From positions 1-52,056 of the forward strand of contig JAFLCE010000019.1 in assembly GCA_017303655.1 (NCBI GenBank): a stretch of 52,056 nucleotides of DNA, given 5' to 3'. Source of the stretch: Anaerolineae bacterium. GTDB lineage: Bacteria; Chloroflexota; Anaerolineae; Anaerolineales; Villigracilaceae. Shown in pieces: positions 8,775 to 16,921 of this stretch; position 1 is the first letter of the stretch; every line of letters starts with the position of its first letter. The notes beneath the pieces are model-generated. The model made no database searches and was not told where the DNA came from. It saw nothing but the letters and a program-made list of their open reading frames with translations. Position numbers and translations under genes: made by a program.

Positions 8775-8821
8775 GTAGGAGCGGGTCGCACCCTATCGGG
8801 TACAGGCAATCCGTCCCTACG
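8775..8821. repeat. 47-bp element with imperfect terminal inverted repeats
   Basis: CGTAGGAGCGG at the left and CCGTCCCTACG at the right are inverted copies with 2 mismatches in 11. The element fills the gap between lipA and nfeD. A related fragment (GTAGGGGCGG then ACGGATTG) occurs at about 37136-37156. This looks like a small dispersed intergenic repeat. Confidence 0.5.
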
Positions 8822-8829
8822 AATAAATC

Positions 8830-10134
8830 CTATTTTTTCTTAACGATCAATCTTAATCCACGAACTTCGACGACTTCGATTTTATCACCCTTACGAATCT
8901 CATCGGTCCCGGGGGCTTTATCGGCGCTCCATAGCTCAGACTCCACCTGGACTTGACCCGCCTCGCCTTCGAACATTTTGGCTGTGCCTGTTTTCCCGAT
9001 GAAGGAGCCACCGCCCATTTGGGCTGGTTTGTGTAAGGTGCGTAAGGCGATCATCATGATGCCGAAGAATAGCAAGCCAATGAAGATGCCGGTGCCGATC
9101 ACCAGTGGCACGGAAACACGTTGAAACTCGGGCGTGCCGGGTGAGTTGAACAAGACTAGAGCGCCGACGATAAAGGATGCAACTCCGGCTGTGGTCAATG
9201 CGCCGTGGGTGGGCGCTTTGATATCCAGCACGAATAATACGAAGGCAATGATGAGAAAGATGACGCCGAACAAGTTGACCGGCAAAACTCCCAGCCCATA
9301 GACGGCAAGAGTCAAGCAGACCGCGCCAATAAAGCCAGCCACCCAACCGCCAGGGCTGGAGAGTTCAATCAGCACGGCTTGTACACCAATGGCAAGCAAC
9401 AGGAAAGATATATTGGGGTCGGTGAGCATGAGCAATAACTGCTCAATGAAGCTGATATTAAGCGACTGAACTTCAATGTCGGCTGTATTGAGTGTGCGTG
9501 GTCCCTCTTCCATTTGCACGGTAAAGCCATCTAGCGATTGCAGCAGGTCTTCAAGATCGTCTGAAACGAAATCGATCAAGCCGGTTTCCAAAGCTTCTTC
9601 GGCAGTAACGGCTTTGGCATCGTTGATCATGGCTTCGGCGAGTTCCACTGCTTTTTCGCCGCGCGGTGTGACGAATGGACGGATGGACGCTTTGATGATC
9701 TCTTTGGCTTTGGTATCGGCTGTGCTATTCAGGTTCTCACCCGAACTACTGATGGGGCTGGCTGCACCGATGGATGTCTCTGGTGCCATGGCAGAGGCAT
9801 GCCCTGACATGGTGATCATTGCGCCTGCACTTGCGGCAATTGCATTCCTTGGTGCCACATAGACCACCACAGGCACTTCACTGGCGCGAATGTCCGCCAT
9901 AATCTCGAGCATAGTTGTGACACTGCCGCCAGGTGTGTTTAGTTGAATGACCAGCACCTCTGCGTTGCGCTGGTTGGCGGTTTCGATGCCACGGCGGAGG
10001 TAGTCCCGTAGAGGCGGCATGATGGGACCGTCTGCCGTGAGGACGACAGCAATGGGGTCACGCGTCTGTGCGACGACAGATTGAAACGCTGCGAAAGCGA
10101 TAAAAAGCAAAAGGATAATACGCCTAATTCTCAT
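8830..10134 (-). CDS. NfeD-family membrane-bound ClpP-class serine protease
   Basis: Full-length NfeD-type protein of 434 residues. Residues 1-23 are a signal peptide. Residues about 25-215 form the extracytoplasmic ClpP-class protease domain, with oxyanion-type [10 protein letters not shown] at 66-75 and the nucleophile S102 in AIAASAGAM; a lysine near 142-148 would complete a Ser-Lys dyad. Residues about 225-370 carry several membrane helices, and about 375-434 form the NfeD OB-fold soluble domain ending in LIVKKK. The family works with stomatin/SPFH proteins in membrane quality control; no SPFH gene is adjacent here. The ATG at 10134 has GGAG upstream and is 47 bp from the divergent gene at 10182. 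Confidence 0.93.
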   Translation of the reverse strand: MRIRRIILLLFIAFAAFQSVVAQTRDPIAVVLTADGPIMPPLRDYLRRGIETANQRNAEVLVIQLNTPGGSVTTMLEIMADIRASEVPVVVYVAPRNAIAASAGAMITMSGHASAMAPETSIGAASPISSSGENLNSTADTKAKEIIKASIRPFVTPRGEKAVELAEAMINDAKAVTAEEALETGLIDFVSDDLEDLLQSLDGFTVQMEEGPRTLNTADIEVQSLNISFIEQLLLMLTDPNISFLLLAIGVQAVLIELSSPGGWVAGFIGAVCLTLAVYGLGVLPVNLFGVIFLIIAFVLFVLDIKAPTHGALTTAGVASFIVGALVLFNSPGTPEFQRVSVPLVIGTGIFIGLLFFGIMMIALRTLHKPAQMGGGSFIGKTGTAKMFEGEAGQVQVESELWSADKAPGTDEIRKGDKIEVVEVRGLRLIVKKK

Positions 10135-10181
10135 GGTTGTCTCCAATTCCTAAAATCATTATACTTTTTATGGAGGACTCC

Positions 10182-10880
10182 ATGTCTGACACTAAGCGAA
10201 CGTTTACATTGAAGGTCATCATTCAATTGCTGATCGTTGTTGTTATCGTACCGCTCCTTCCTCTCCTAATTTCTGGTGCTTGGGATTGGTGGGAGGCGTG
10301 GGTGTATGGGGTGATTGGCATTCTGGGATTTGTGGTCAGCCGGGCATTGGCGGCGAAACGTCACCCTGATATTCTGGCAGAGCGGGCGCGTTCGATGGAG
10401 ATGAAGGATGCCAAGCCCTGGGATAAATTCCTCGCGCCTGTAATGGCTCTGGGATCAGTCATTATCCTTATTGTTGCTGGGTTAGACAAACTTTTTGGCT
10501 GGACATCCCCTTTTTCGCTACCTGTAAAACTTGTCGCCCTGATCTTGATTCTATTTGGATTTGTGCTTGGTTCATGGGCGTTGATGGAGAACCGCTTCTT
10601 TTCCGGTGTGGTGCGCATCCAGACGGACCGTGGTCATTATGTAGTGACCACGGGTCCATATCGCTTTGTCCGCCACCCCGGTTATGTCGGCGCTTTGTGG
10701 TCATATCTTGCCATGCCCATTTTTTTGAATTCACTTTGGGCATTCATTCCAACAGGGTTGTTGGTCATTGTCATATTTCTGCGAACGTATATGGAAGATA
10801 AAACCCTTCAAACAGAATTACCTGGATATAAAGAATTCTCACAAAAGACAAAATATCGCCTTCTGCCGGGGATATGGTAA
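10182..10880 (+). CDS. Isoprenylcysteine carboxyl methyltransferase-like membrane protein
   Basis: A 232-residue protein with about five membrane helices. The C-terminal part carries the ICMT/PEMT-type SAM-binding pattern: TDRGHYVVTTGPYRFVRHPGY is the hallmark (split as GHYVVTTGPY and RFVRHPGYVG), followed by RTYMEDKTLQTELPGYKEF. In bacteria the substrate is usually unknown; isoprenoid or lipid methylation is the family-level guess. The start at 10182 has GGAGG five bases upstream; an in-frame ATG at 10170 has no such site. It is divergent from the nfeD-type gene and ends before a hairpin shared with the convergent permease. Confidence 0.85.
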   Translation: MSDTKRTFTLKVIIQLLIVVVIVPLLPLLISGAWDWWEAWVYGVIGILGFVVSRALAAKRHPDILAERARSMEMKDAKPWDKFLAPVMALGSVIILIVAGLDKLFGWTSPFSLPVKLVALILILFGFVLGSWALMENRFFSGVVRIQTDRGHYVVTTGPYRFVRHPGYVGALWSYLAMPIFLNSLWAFIPTGLLVIVIFLRTYMEDKTLQTELPGYKEFSQKTKYRLLPGIW

Positions 10881-10886
10881 ATAAAT

Positions 10887-10927
10887 ATCCTGTTCCATTG
10901 AGGGCTATACCATCGATGGAACAGGAT
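10887..10927. terminator. Hairpin between convergent genes
   Basis: ATCCTGTTCCAT and ATGGAACAGGAT form a 12-bp stem around a 17-base loop between the stops at 10880 and 10933. T-tracts are weak, so it may act mainly as an mRNA end or a bidirectional terminator. Confidence 0.6.
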
Positions 10928-10932
10928 CTGAA

Positions 10933-11700
10933 TTAATTCAACGCCAATACCAGTGTGCGGATGCTCAACCCGATGATCAGAATTCCAACAGAGATCATCA
11001 AATATTTCAGCGGAAGTTTTTGTGTGAGCTTTGCCGCGATCGGTGCTGCAATGGCTCCACCGATCAGAAGTCCGAGAATGATCTGCCAGTATTCCCCCAT
11101 GCTTAGCGTGATCACGAACAAGATCGACTGCCCCAAAGTGACAAAGAACTCCGAAAAGTTAACCGAGCCGATCGTCATGCGTGGATTTTTTCCCCGAGCC
11201 ACCAGTGTGGATGTGACCACCGGTCCCCACCCTCCGCCGCCGATGGCGTCACAGAAGCCGCCAAAGAGTCCGAGCAGACTGATCCGAGGACCATGATACT
11301 CGTCTGGTTTGTGGCGTGGGACGATGGTAAAAGCCTTGTAAATGATTACCCCACCTATGATCAACAGGTATGTCGCGATATACGGTTTGATCGCATCTCC
11401 ATCAAACGAGGTGAGCACATATGCGCCCAATATACCGCCTATCGCCCCGGGGATTAACAGCCGTTTTACAAGTTTCCAATCCACATTGCCAAGTTTCCAA
11501 TGCGACATGCCCGAAATCCCTGTTGTGACAACTTCAGACATGTGTACACTGGCAGATGCAGCGGCAGGTGGAATGCCAATGCTTAAAAGAAATGTATTCG
11601 AGCTCACTCCATATGCCATGCCCAACGCACCGTCAATCATCTGTGCGAGGAAGCCGACTAAAATGTATAAGAATATCGCCGTGCTGAATTCTAGTTCCAT
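10933..11700 (-). CDS. TauE/SafE (TSUP) family permease
   Basis: A 255-residue inner-membrane protein with about eight helices and the two-repeat TSUP pattern: AQMIDGALGMAYGVSSNTFLL is typical of repeat one (AQMIDGALGMAYGV here) and GGFCDAIGGGGWGPVVTSTL of repeat two. TSUP members move sulfite, sulfoacetate, thiosulfate or other organosulfonates. AAGGAG precedes the ATG at 11700. It is divergent from an Rrf2 regulator, and a dyad site lies 38 bp upstream of its start codon, so it is probably controlled by that regulator. Sulfur-compound transport is therefore favoured, but this is inference. Confidence 0.88.
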   Translation of the reverse strand: MELEFSTAIFLYILVGFLAQMIDGALGMAYGVSSNTFLLSIGIPPAAASASVHMSEVVTTGISGMSHWKLGNVDWKLVKRLLIPGAIGGILGAYVLTSFDGDAIKPYIATYLLIIGGVIIYKAFTIVPRHKPDEYHGPRISLLGLFGGFCDAIGGGGWGPVVTSTLVARGKNPRMTIGSVNFSEFFVTLGQSILFVITLSMGEYWQIILGLLIGGAIAAPIAAKLTQKLPLKYLMISVGILIIGLSIRTLVLALN

Positions 11701-11737
11701 TTGTTTCTCCTTGTGGGATATAAGTTTTTTTATATAA

Positions 11738-11758
11738 ATCCTATTGACTTAGTAGGAT
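11738..11758. promoter_or_regulatory. Dyad site A, probable Rrf2 operator
   Basis: ATCCTA, nine bases, TAGGAT: perfect inverted repeat 38 bp upstream of the TauE/SafE start, near AT-rich -10-like sequence on the minus strand. The same half-site and spacing recur at 11822-11840. Confidence 0.55.
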
Positions 11759-11821
11759 ATTAGAGTAAATAAAAAGCCCGTTTCTGACCTAGCTTTCAGT
11801 ACAAATTATCTTTTTGTAAAC

Positions 11822-11840
11822 TCCTAGTAATCCAATAGGA
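11822..11840. promoter_or_regulatory. Dyad site B, probable Rrf2 operator
   Basis: TCCTA, nine bases, TAGGA: same architecture as site A. It lies about 80 bp upstream of the rrf2 -35 box and about 120 bp upstream of the TauE/SafE gene. A second overlapping dyad AATCC-4-GGATT is also present (11829-11842). Confidence 0.5.
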
Positions 11841-11921
11841 TTTGTTTTTTAAAATCATAATTCAGCGGTTGAGTTTTGTCAAGAAGATTTTTTGCTCTAG
11901 TTCTACATAAAAGTCTTTCGC

Positions 11922-11949
11922 TTGACACACTCCCCATTTCCACTATACT
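11922..11949 (+). promoter_or_regulatory. Promoter of the rrf2 gene
   Basis: TTGACA (11922-11927), 16-bp spacer, TATACT (11944-11949). Near-consensus sigma-70 promoter 37 bp before the rrf2 ATG. Confidence 0.85.
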
Positions 11950-11985
11950 AACGCCGAGTTTTGAATAAGAAAGAAGATTATTGAA

Positions 11986-12387
11986 ATGAAACTAACCGCC
12001 CGCAGCGAATATGCTCTGCTTGCCCTTGTGTACCTTGCCCGCCATGAGAAAGAGGGTTTTATTTCCATTGATACCATTGCCACGGCGCAAAGTATCCCGC
12101 CTAAGTTTTTGGAGCAACTCATGCTGGCATTGAAGCGCGCGCATTTCCTGCGCAGCGCCAAAGGACAAAAAGGCGGCTATCAATTCGCCAAGCGTCCGAA
12201 CCAGATTTCGTTGGCAGAAGTCATTCGTCTGTTCGATGGAGCTCTCGCCCCTACTGAGTCGGTCAGTGAAAACTTTTATGAGTCCACACCGATCGAGAAA
12301 GAAAAGAAGTTAACCAAGGTATTTAGAGATATTCGAGATCACGTCTCAAATAAACTGGAAAAAACGACCATTGCAGATATTCAATAA
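11986..12387 (+). CDS. Rrf2-family transcriptional regulator without cysteines
   Basis: A 133-residue DNA-binding protein. The N-terminal winged helix has the Rrf2 signature MKLTARSEYALLALVYLAR and IPPKFLEQLMLALKRAHFL with the wing SAKGQKGGYQFAKRP. The protein contains no cysteine at all, so it cannot bind an Fe-S cluster as IscR or NsrR do. That fits the CymR-like branch, which senses sulfur status through a protein partner, and agrees with the divergent TauE/SafE permease and the two shared dyad sites. Ribosome binding site is weak (GAAG about 10 bases upstream). A strong terminator follows the stop directly. Confidence 0.9.
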   Translation: MKLTARSEYALLALVYLARHEKEGFISIDTIATAQSIPPKFLEQLMLALKRAHFLRSAKGQKGGYQFAKRPNQISLAEVIRLFDGALAPTESVSENFYESTPIEKEKKLTKVFRDIRDHVSNKLEKTTIADIQ

Positions 12388-12420
12388 AAAATCCGCCTGA
12401 GATTTCTCAGGCGGATTTTT
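12387..12420 (+). terminator. Terminator of rrf2
   Basis: AAAATCCGCCTGAGA and its complement around a 3-base loop, then a T-run to 12423. It begins at the stop codon. Confidence 0.9.
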
Positions 12421-12561
12421 TTTAACCTTTTATAAGGATTTTTCGGCACGAGAAATGTCCGCTGTGGAGAGGTGATGATTACAAGTTAATCAAGATGCAT
12501 GCAAGGCATCAATGTTTTGTTACAATGTTAAATAAACATTCCACCAAATTAATGAGGCTTT

Positions 12562-13323
12562 ATGCGATTTACATCTAAAACAATACTTCTCATGTTGGCG
12601 GTCTTGCTTGTAGCAGCCTGCGGCGGGAATGAACCCGCCACTGCCACGGTAGCTCCCACCTTACCTGCCACACTCACCCCCGACCCATGCGCCGACGCTA
12701 ACCTGCCCGGCGAAGTGACCAAGGTCAATGCCTTGATGCGCGAATTCGATGACTATGCCTCCCTGGCGTCTAATACGCCCCAGGCACAATTAGTAGTGGT
12801 CGTCCCTGAATTGCAGCGTGTTCTCCGTGCAGCGGAAGATCAGACCGTGCCTGTCTGTTTGGATGACCTGAAAGAATTACAAATCAAGCACATGAGCATT
12901 GTCGTGCAGACCTTGCTGGCATTTATGGGAAGTTCCGATACTAACCTCGTCAACACGGGCATTGCACAAGCCCGCGACTTGCACGCTCAGTATGACATTG
13001 AAATGGCACGCCTGTTGGGCATTACTCTAACCGTCTCTACCCCCGCTCCCACCAGTGAGCCAGCCCAGCCGACTGCCACTCCCGTGCCTTTGGTGACCAA
13101 CCCCGGACCCAATGAACTGAACCTGCGCAATGCGCCTGATTTCAACTCTGCTGCAACGACCGTGTTCGCTGTGGGCGAATCCACTAGGGCTATTGGTAGA
13201 ACTGCAGATAATCAGTGGATCCAGGTACAAGTGCCGGGTCAGCCTGATAAAACTGCCTGGGTCTTTGCCTCTGTAGTCAACCTTTCAATGCCTATTGAAG
13301 TGCTGCCGGTTGTTACCCCGTAG
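12562..13323 (+). CDS. Lipoprotein with C-terminal bacterial SH3 domain
   Basis: A 253-residue lipoprotein: residues 1-19 are the signal with lipobox VAAC, followed by a Thr/Pro/Ala linker. The middle part (about 45-155) is mostly helical, of unknown fold, with two Cys (C43, C98). A second Pro/Thr linker (about 157-175) leads to an SH3b-like domain (NELNLRNAPDFN, VGESTRAIGRTADNQWIQVQV, TAWVFASVVNL). SH3b domains bind cell-envelope peptides or act as spacers. It is followed at 31 bp by the flippase-like gene. The start at 12562 has a TGAGG seven bases upstream. Confidence 0.8.
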   Translation: MRFTSKTILLMLAVLLVAACGGNEPATATVAPTLPATLTPDPCADANLPGEVTKVNALMREFDDYASLASNTPQAQLVVVVPELQRVLRAAEDQTVPVCLDDLKELQIKHMSIVVQTLLAFMGSSDTNLVNTGIAQARDLHAQYDIEMARLLGITLTVSTPAPTSEPAQPTATPVPLVTNPGPNELNLRNAPDFNSAATTVFAVGESTRAIGRTADNQWIQVQVPGQPDKTAWVFASVVNLSMPIEVLPVVTP

Positions 13324-13354
13324 ACCTTTTGATGATAAGGAATCAAAAGACAGC

Positions 13355-14365
13355 ATGAACAAACTCTTCGTTTTCGTGGCTTTGTTTTTGGGTGTAGTCG
13401 TGGTTATGTTCAGCTTCGGCGAACTGGAGACCATCGTACGCACCCTGCAAAGCGCACACTTGGGATTTTTCCTGCTGGCTTTACTGATTCAGATTGGCTG
13501 GTTCATTTCCAGCGGGCGGATGTATCAATCGATCTTTCGACTGCTGGGCGTTCAAGAAGATGTGTTCACACTCAGCCGCATTGCTACAGCGGCGAACTTT
13601 ATCAACATCGTGGCACCCACTGCCGGGGCGGGTGGAGTCGCGCTCTTCGCATCCGAAGCGCACCGACGCGGACATCCCACCGGCAAGGTCACGGTAGCGG
13701 CAGCCTTGTTCCTACTGCTCGATCAAGTTGCTTTTCTTGTGATCCTCGCGCTGGGACTGATCATCCTCACCCGCCGCAATGACTTGAATGCCGGAGAAAT
13801 ATCCGCTTCACTTTTTCTACTGGCAATTGCCATAACCTACGCCACAGTTTTGTATGTCGGCTATCGCTCCGCAGAAAAATTAGGCAACCTGCTGGCAAAA
13901 TTCGTGCGCGGCATCAACTGGGTCGTGCGACGTTTTCGAAAAGAAAACTACCTAAGCGAAGCACGCGCCCATGAGTTTGCGCATGAGATCGCAGATGGCT
14001 TTTCCGGCTTAACCGAGAAACCCACTAGTCTCATCCGCCCGGTTTTATGGGGTATCTTCGATAAAGGCTTGCTCATGTTGGTCCTGGCATGTTCGTTCCT
14101 GGCATTCGAAGTTCCATTTTCAGCAGGCACCATCATTGCCGGTTTTTCAATGGCATATCTTTTTCTGATCGTATCACCTACACCCTCAGGCATTGGTATT
14201 GTGGAAGGACTCATGCCGGTTGCATTGAGTTCGCTCAACGTCAACTGGAGTCAATCTGTGGTCATCACACTGCTCTATCGCGCGGTCACGTTTTGGTTCC
14301 CGTTGGGCGTGGGTGCCTGGGCGTTCCGCACCTTGCATGCCGAACGCGCCGACCCGTTGGATTAA
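13355..14365 (+). CDS. Flippase-like (LPG synthase TM / UPF0104) membrane protein
   Basis: A 336-residue integral membrane protein with about eight helices. The pattern FINIVAPTAGAGGVALFASEAHRRGHPTGKV in the first third (key part NIVAPTAGAGGVALF) and SPTPSGIGIVEGLMPVAL near the end are the two conserved blocks of the lysylphosphatidylglycerol-synthase transmembrane / AglD-type family. The family moves or modifies lipids; there is no C-terminal aminoacyl-transferase domain here. The chosen ATG at 13355 begins a normal membrane anchor; an earlier in-frame ATG overlaps the lipoprotein gene. The next gene starts 5 bp after the stop. Confidence 0.85.
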   Translation: MNKLFVFVALFLGVVVVMFSFGELETIVRTLQSAHLGFFLLALLIQIGWFISSGRMYQSIFRLLGVQEDVFTLSRIATAANFINIVAPTAGAGGVALFASEAHRRGHPTGKVTVAAALFLLLDQVAFLVILALGLIILTRRNDLNAGEISASLFLLAIAITYATVLYVGYRSAEKLGNLLAKFVRGINWVVRRFRKENYLSEARAHEFAHEIADGFSGLTEKPTSLIRPVLWGIFDKGLLMLVLACSFLAFEVPFSAGTIIAGFSMAYLFLIVSPTPSGIGIVEGLMPVALSSLNVNWSQSVVITLLYRAVTFWFPLGVGAWAFRTLHAERADPLD

Positions 14366-14370
14366 CTTTC

Positions 14371-16917
14371 ATGCTTGAGACATTACTAGAGTTCTGGAAG
14401 CAGGATGAAGAAACCGCGCCGAATCTTTTTGCGTGGCGGACGACTCCCTCCCGCGCTGCACAAACGCATCCTTTTCCAACCGATCTGCCGGTTTCGCTTC
14501 GAGAAGCCTTATCGTCCCGAAACATTTCCCTGCTTTATTCCCACCAACTGACAGCATGGACTCACGCCCGCGCTCACCGTAATGTGATTCTCTCCACCGG
14601 CACAGCGAGTGGCAAGACCCTCGCCTATAACCTGCCCGTGCTCGCGAAAATGATCGAGGACTCACAAGCCCGAGCCTTGTATCTCTTTCCAACCAAAGCT
14701 CTTGCGCAAGATCAACTCTCCACACTCCACAACCTGAAACCTGAAGCTTGGGACCTGACAACCGCTATCTATGACGGTGACACCCCTCAACCTCATCGCT
14801 CTACCATTCGAAAGACTGCTCGTGTCGTGCTCTCCAACCCAGATATGTTGCACACCGGCATCTTGCCGCATCATGCCAACTGGGGAGATTTCTTTACCCA
14901 CCTGAAATTCATCGTCATTGACGAAGCCCACACCTACCGCGGAGTCTTCGGCTCACATGTTGCCAACGTCATTCGCAGACTCAAACGGGTGGCGAAGTTC
15001 TACGGAGCCGAGCCGCAATTTATCCTCGCTTCCGCCACGATTGGCAACCCAAAGGAATTAGCCGAAACGCTGATCGAAGGACCTGTTGAATTAGTGGATA
15101 ACGACGGTTCTTCCCGTGGCGAGCGTCATTTCATCATTTACAACCCGCCTATCACCAACGCCTCGCTCGGCTTACGCAAAAGCAGTTTTCTCGAAGCTGT
15201 GCGATTAACAAATAATCTATTGGCGCATGATGTTCAATCCGTGGTCTTTGCGAGAACCCGCCGCAGCGTGGAAATTCTTTTAACTCATCTTCATTCCAAT
15301 AATTCGATAGCCGATACTCGAAAATCGACGAACGAATATTCGAATATCGGTTCCCCGATCCGCGGTTATCGCTCTGGTTATCTTCCGCTCCAACGCCGCG
15401 AGATCGAGCAGGGATTACGTGACGGCTCGGTCAAAACCGTGGTCGCTACCAACGCCCTCGAACTCGGCATCGACATCGGCGGACTGGGTGCGGCGGTCAT
15501 GGTTGGCTATCCCGGTACCATTGCCAGCACCCGCCAGCAAGCAGGGCGTGCGGGACGTGGTGAATTGCCAGCCGTATCGGTCTTGGTCGCTTCGCCAAAT
15601 CCGCTGGATCAGTTCCTGGCGCATCATCCTGAATACTTCTTCGAGCGTTCACCTGAGATGGCATTGGTCAACCCGAATCATCTGTTGATCTTGTTGGAGC
15701 ATCTGCGTTGTGCCATGTTCGAACTGCCGTTTCAACGCGGCGAAGGTTTTGGCTCCATCTCTGATGAATTGGTGGACGAGTATCTTGAGTTCTTAGTTTC
15801 CAATCAGGAAGCGCATTTCTCGAACGAAAAATATTTTTGGATGAGAGATGCCTATCCCGCCGCGAATATCTCCCTGCGTTCGGCGTCGCCGCAAAGCGTG
15901 GTGCTTCACACCACCGCGGACAACGGACAACCGAGCATCGTCGGCACCGTGGATGGTGAATCTGCCAATTGGATGGTTCACCCCGGTGCGATCTACATGC
16001 ATGAAGCGCAGCAGTATCTCGTGCAGCAACTCGATCTCGAAAACCATATCGCTCATCTTGCGCCTGTCGGGTTGGATTACTACACCGAAGCCCAACAGGA
16101 ATCGGAAATTCAGATCCTGTCTGTCAATGATCAGATCGTGGTACGCGGCGGTGAAAAGGCATATGGTGAAATTCAAGTCACCACCCAAGTGGTGGGATTC
16201 CGCAAACTGCGTTGGTTCACGAACGAAAACCTCGGGCAGGAACCGTTGGACTTGCCGCCGTCTGAATTGCAGACCACGGGCTATTGGCTGACCCTCTCCG
16301 AGTCCGCGCTCAAGAGTCTGCGTGACGCGGGTCTGTGGACCAATGACCCGAACGACTACGGACCCGATTGGCAAAAGATAAGACTCGCCGTCAGAAAACG
16401 GGACCAGTTCAAATGTCAGGTGTGCGGCGCGCTGGAGACGAATCGTGAGCATCATGTACATCACAAGACTCCGTTCCGTGCCTTCATCCAGAATGGAGTC
16501 CTCGACCGCGAGCAGGCGAACCGGTTGGAAAATCTCACCACGCTTTGCCCAAGCTGCCATCGCAAGGTTGAACAGAATGTACGTATTCGAAGTGGCTTAA
16601 CGGGTTTGGGGTTTGTGCTTGGTAATCTCGCGCCGCTTTTCCTGATGTGTGACGCGGGTGATCTGGGAGTCTTTGCCGAGCCCGCCTGGTCTGCGGTCAA
16701 TGGTCAGCCGTCCATTGTTTTGTATGACCTTGTGCCTGCGGGCATTGGCTTCAGCGAAAAATTATTTGAACTGCATGATGAGTTGATCCGCCGCGCGTAT
16801 GAATTGGTAAGCGAGTGCGCTTGTGAAGATGGCTGCCCATCCTGTGTAGGACCTGGCGGTGAAAATGGCTATGGCGGCAAAGCCGAAACGCTTGCGATCC
16901 TTAAGGAGTTGTTGTAA
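14371..16917 (+). CDS. MrfA/YprA-type DEAD/DEAH helicase with inserted HNH nuclease domain and MZB C-terminus
   Basis: An 848-residue superfamily 2 helicase. Walker A STGTASGKT at 75-83, DEAH at 184-187, SAT at 221-223, TNALELGIDIGGL at 360-372 and QQAGRAGRG at 389-397 define it. The C-terminal region is the DUF1998 (MZB) domain, whose zinc ligands are C816, C818, C822 and C825. Between them (about 668-738) lies a complete HNH domain: CQVC at 682-685, HHVHHKTPFR at 694-703 and CPSC at 726-729. MrfA itself repairs mitomycin C damage and lacks the HNH. The start is the ATG 5 bp after the flippase stop; the longer open frame overlaps that gene in another frame. The MFS gene follows after 4 bp. 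Confidence 0.9.
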   Translation: MLETLLEFWKQDEETAPNLFAWRTTPSRAAQTHPFPTDLPVSLREALSSRNISLLYSHQLTAWTHARAHRNVILSTGTASGKTLAYNLPVLAKMIEDSQARALYLFPTKALAQDQLSTLHNLKPEAWDLTTAIYDGDTPQPHRSTIRKTARVVLSNPDMLHTGILPHHANWGDFFTHLKFIVIDEAHTYRGVFGSHVANVIRRLKRVAKFYGAEPQFILASATIGNPKELAETLIEGPVELVDNDGSSRGERHFIIYNPPITNASLGLRKSSFLEAVRLTNNLLAHDVQSVVFARTRRSVEILLTHLHSNNSIADTRKSTNEYSNIGSPIRGYRSGYLPLQRREIEQGLRDGSVKTVVATNALELGIDIGGLGAAVMVGYPGTIASTRQQAGRAGRGELPAVSVLVASPNPLDQFLAHHPEYFFERSPEMALVNPNHLLILLEHLRCAMFELPFQRGEGFGSISDELVDEYLEFLVSNQEAHFSNEKYFWMRDAYPAANISLRSASPQSVVLHTTADNGQPSIVGTVDGESANWMVHPGAIYMHEAQQYLVQQLDLENHIAHLAPVGLDYYTEAQQESEIQILSVNDQIVVRGGEKAYGEIQVTTQVVGFRKLRWFTNENLGQEPLDLPPSELQTTGYWLTLSESALKSLRDAGLWTNDPNDYGPDWQKIRLAVRKRDQFKCQVCGALETNREHHVHHKTPFRAFIQNGVLDREQANRLENLTTLCPSCHRKVEQNVRIRSGLTGLGFVLGNLAPLFLMCDAGDLGVFAEPAWSAVNGQPSIVLYDLVPAGIGFSEKLFELHDELIRRAYELVSECACEDGCPSCVGPGGENGYGGKAETLAILKELL

Positions 16918-16921
16918 TCCC

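Noticed and set aside
15793-16560. A 255-codon open frame antisense to the helicase gene
   Set aside because: Shadow of the helicase/HNH frame, with no recognisable protein pattern.
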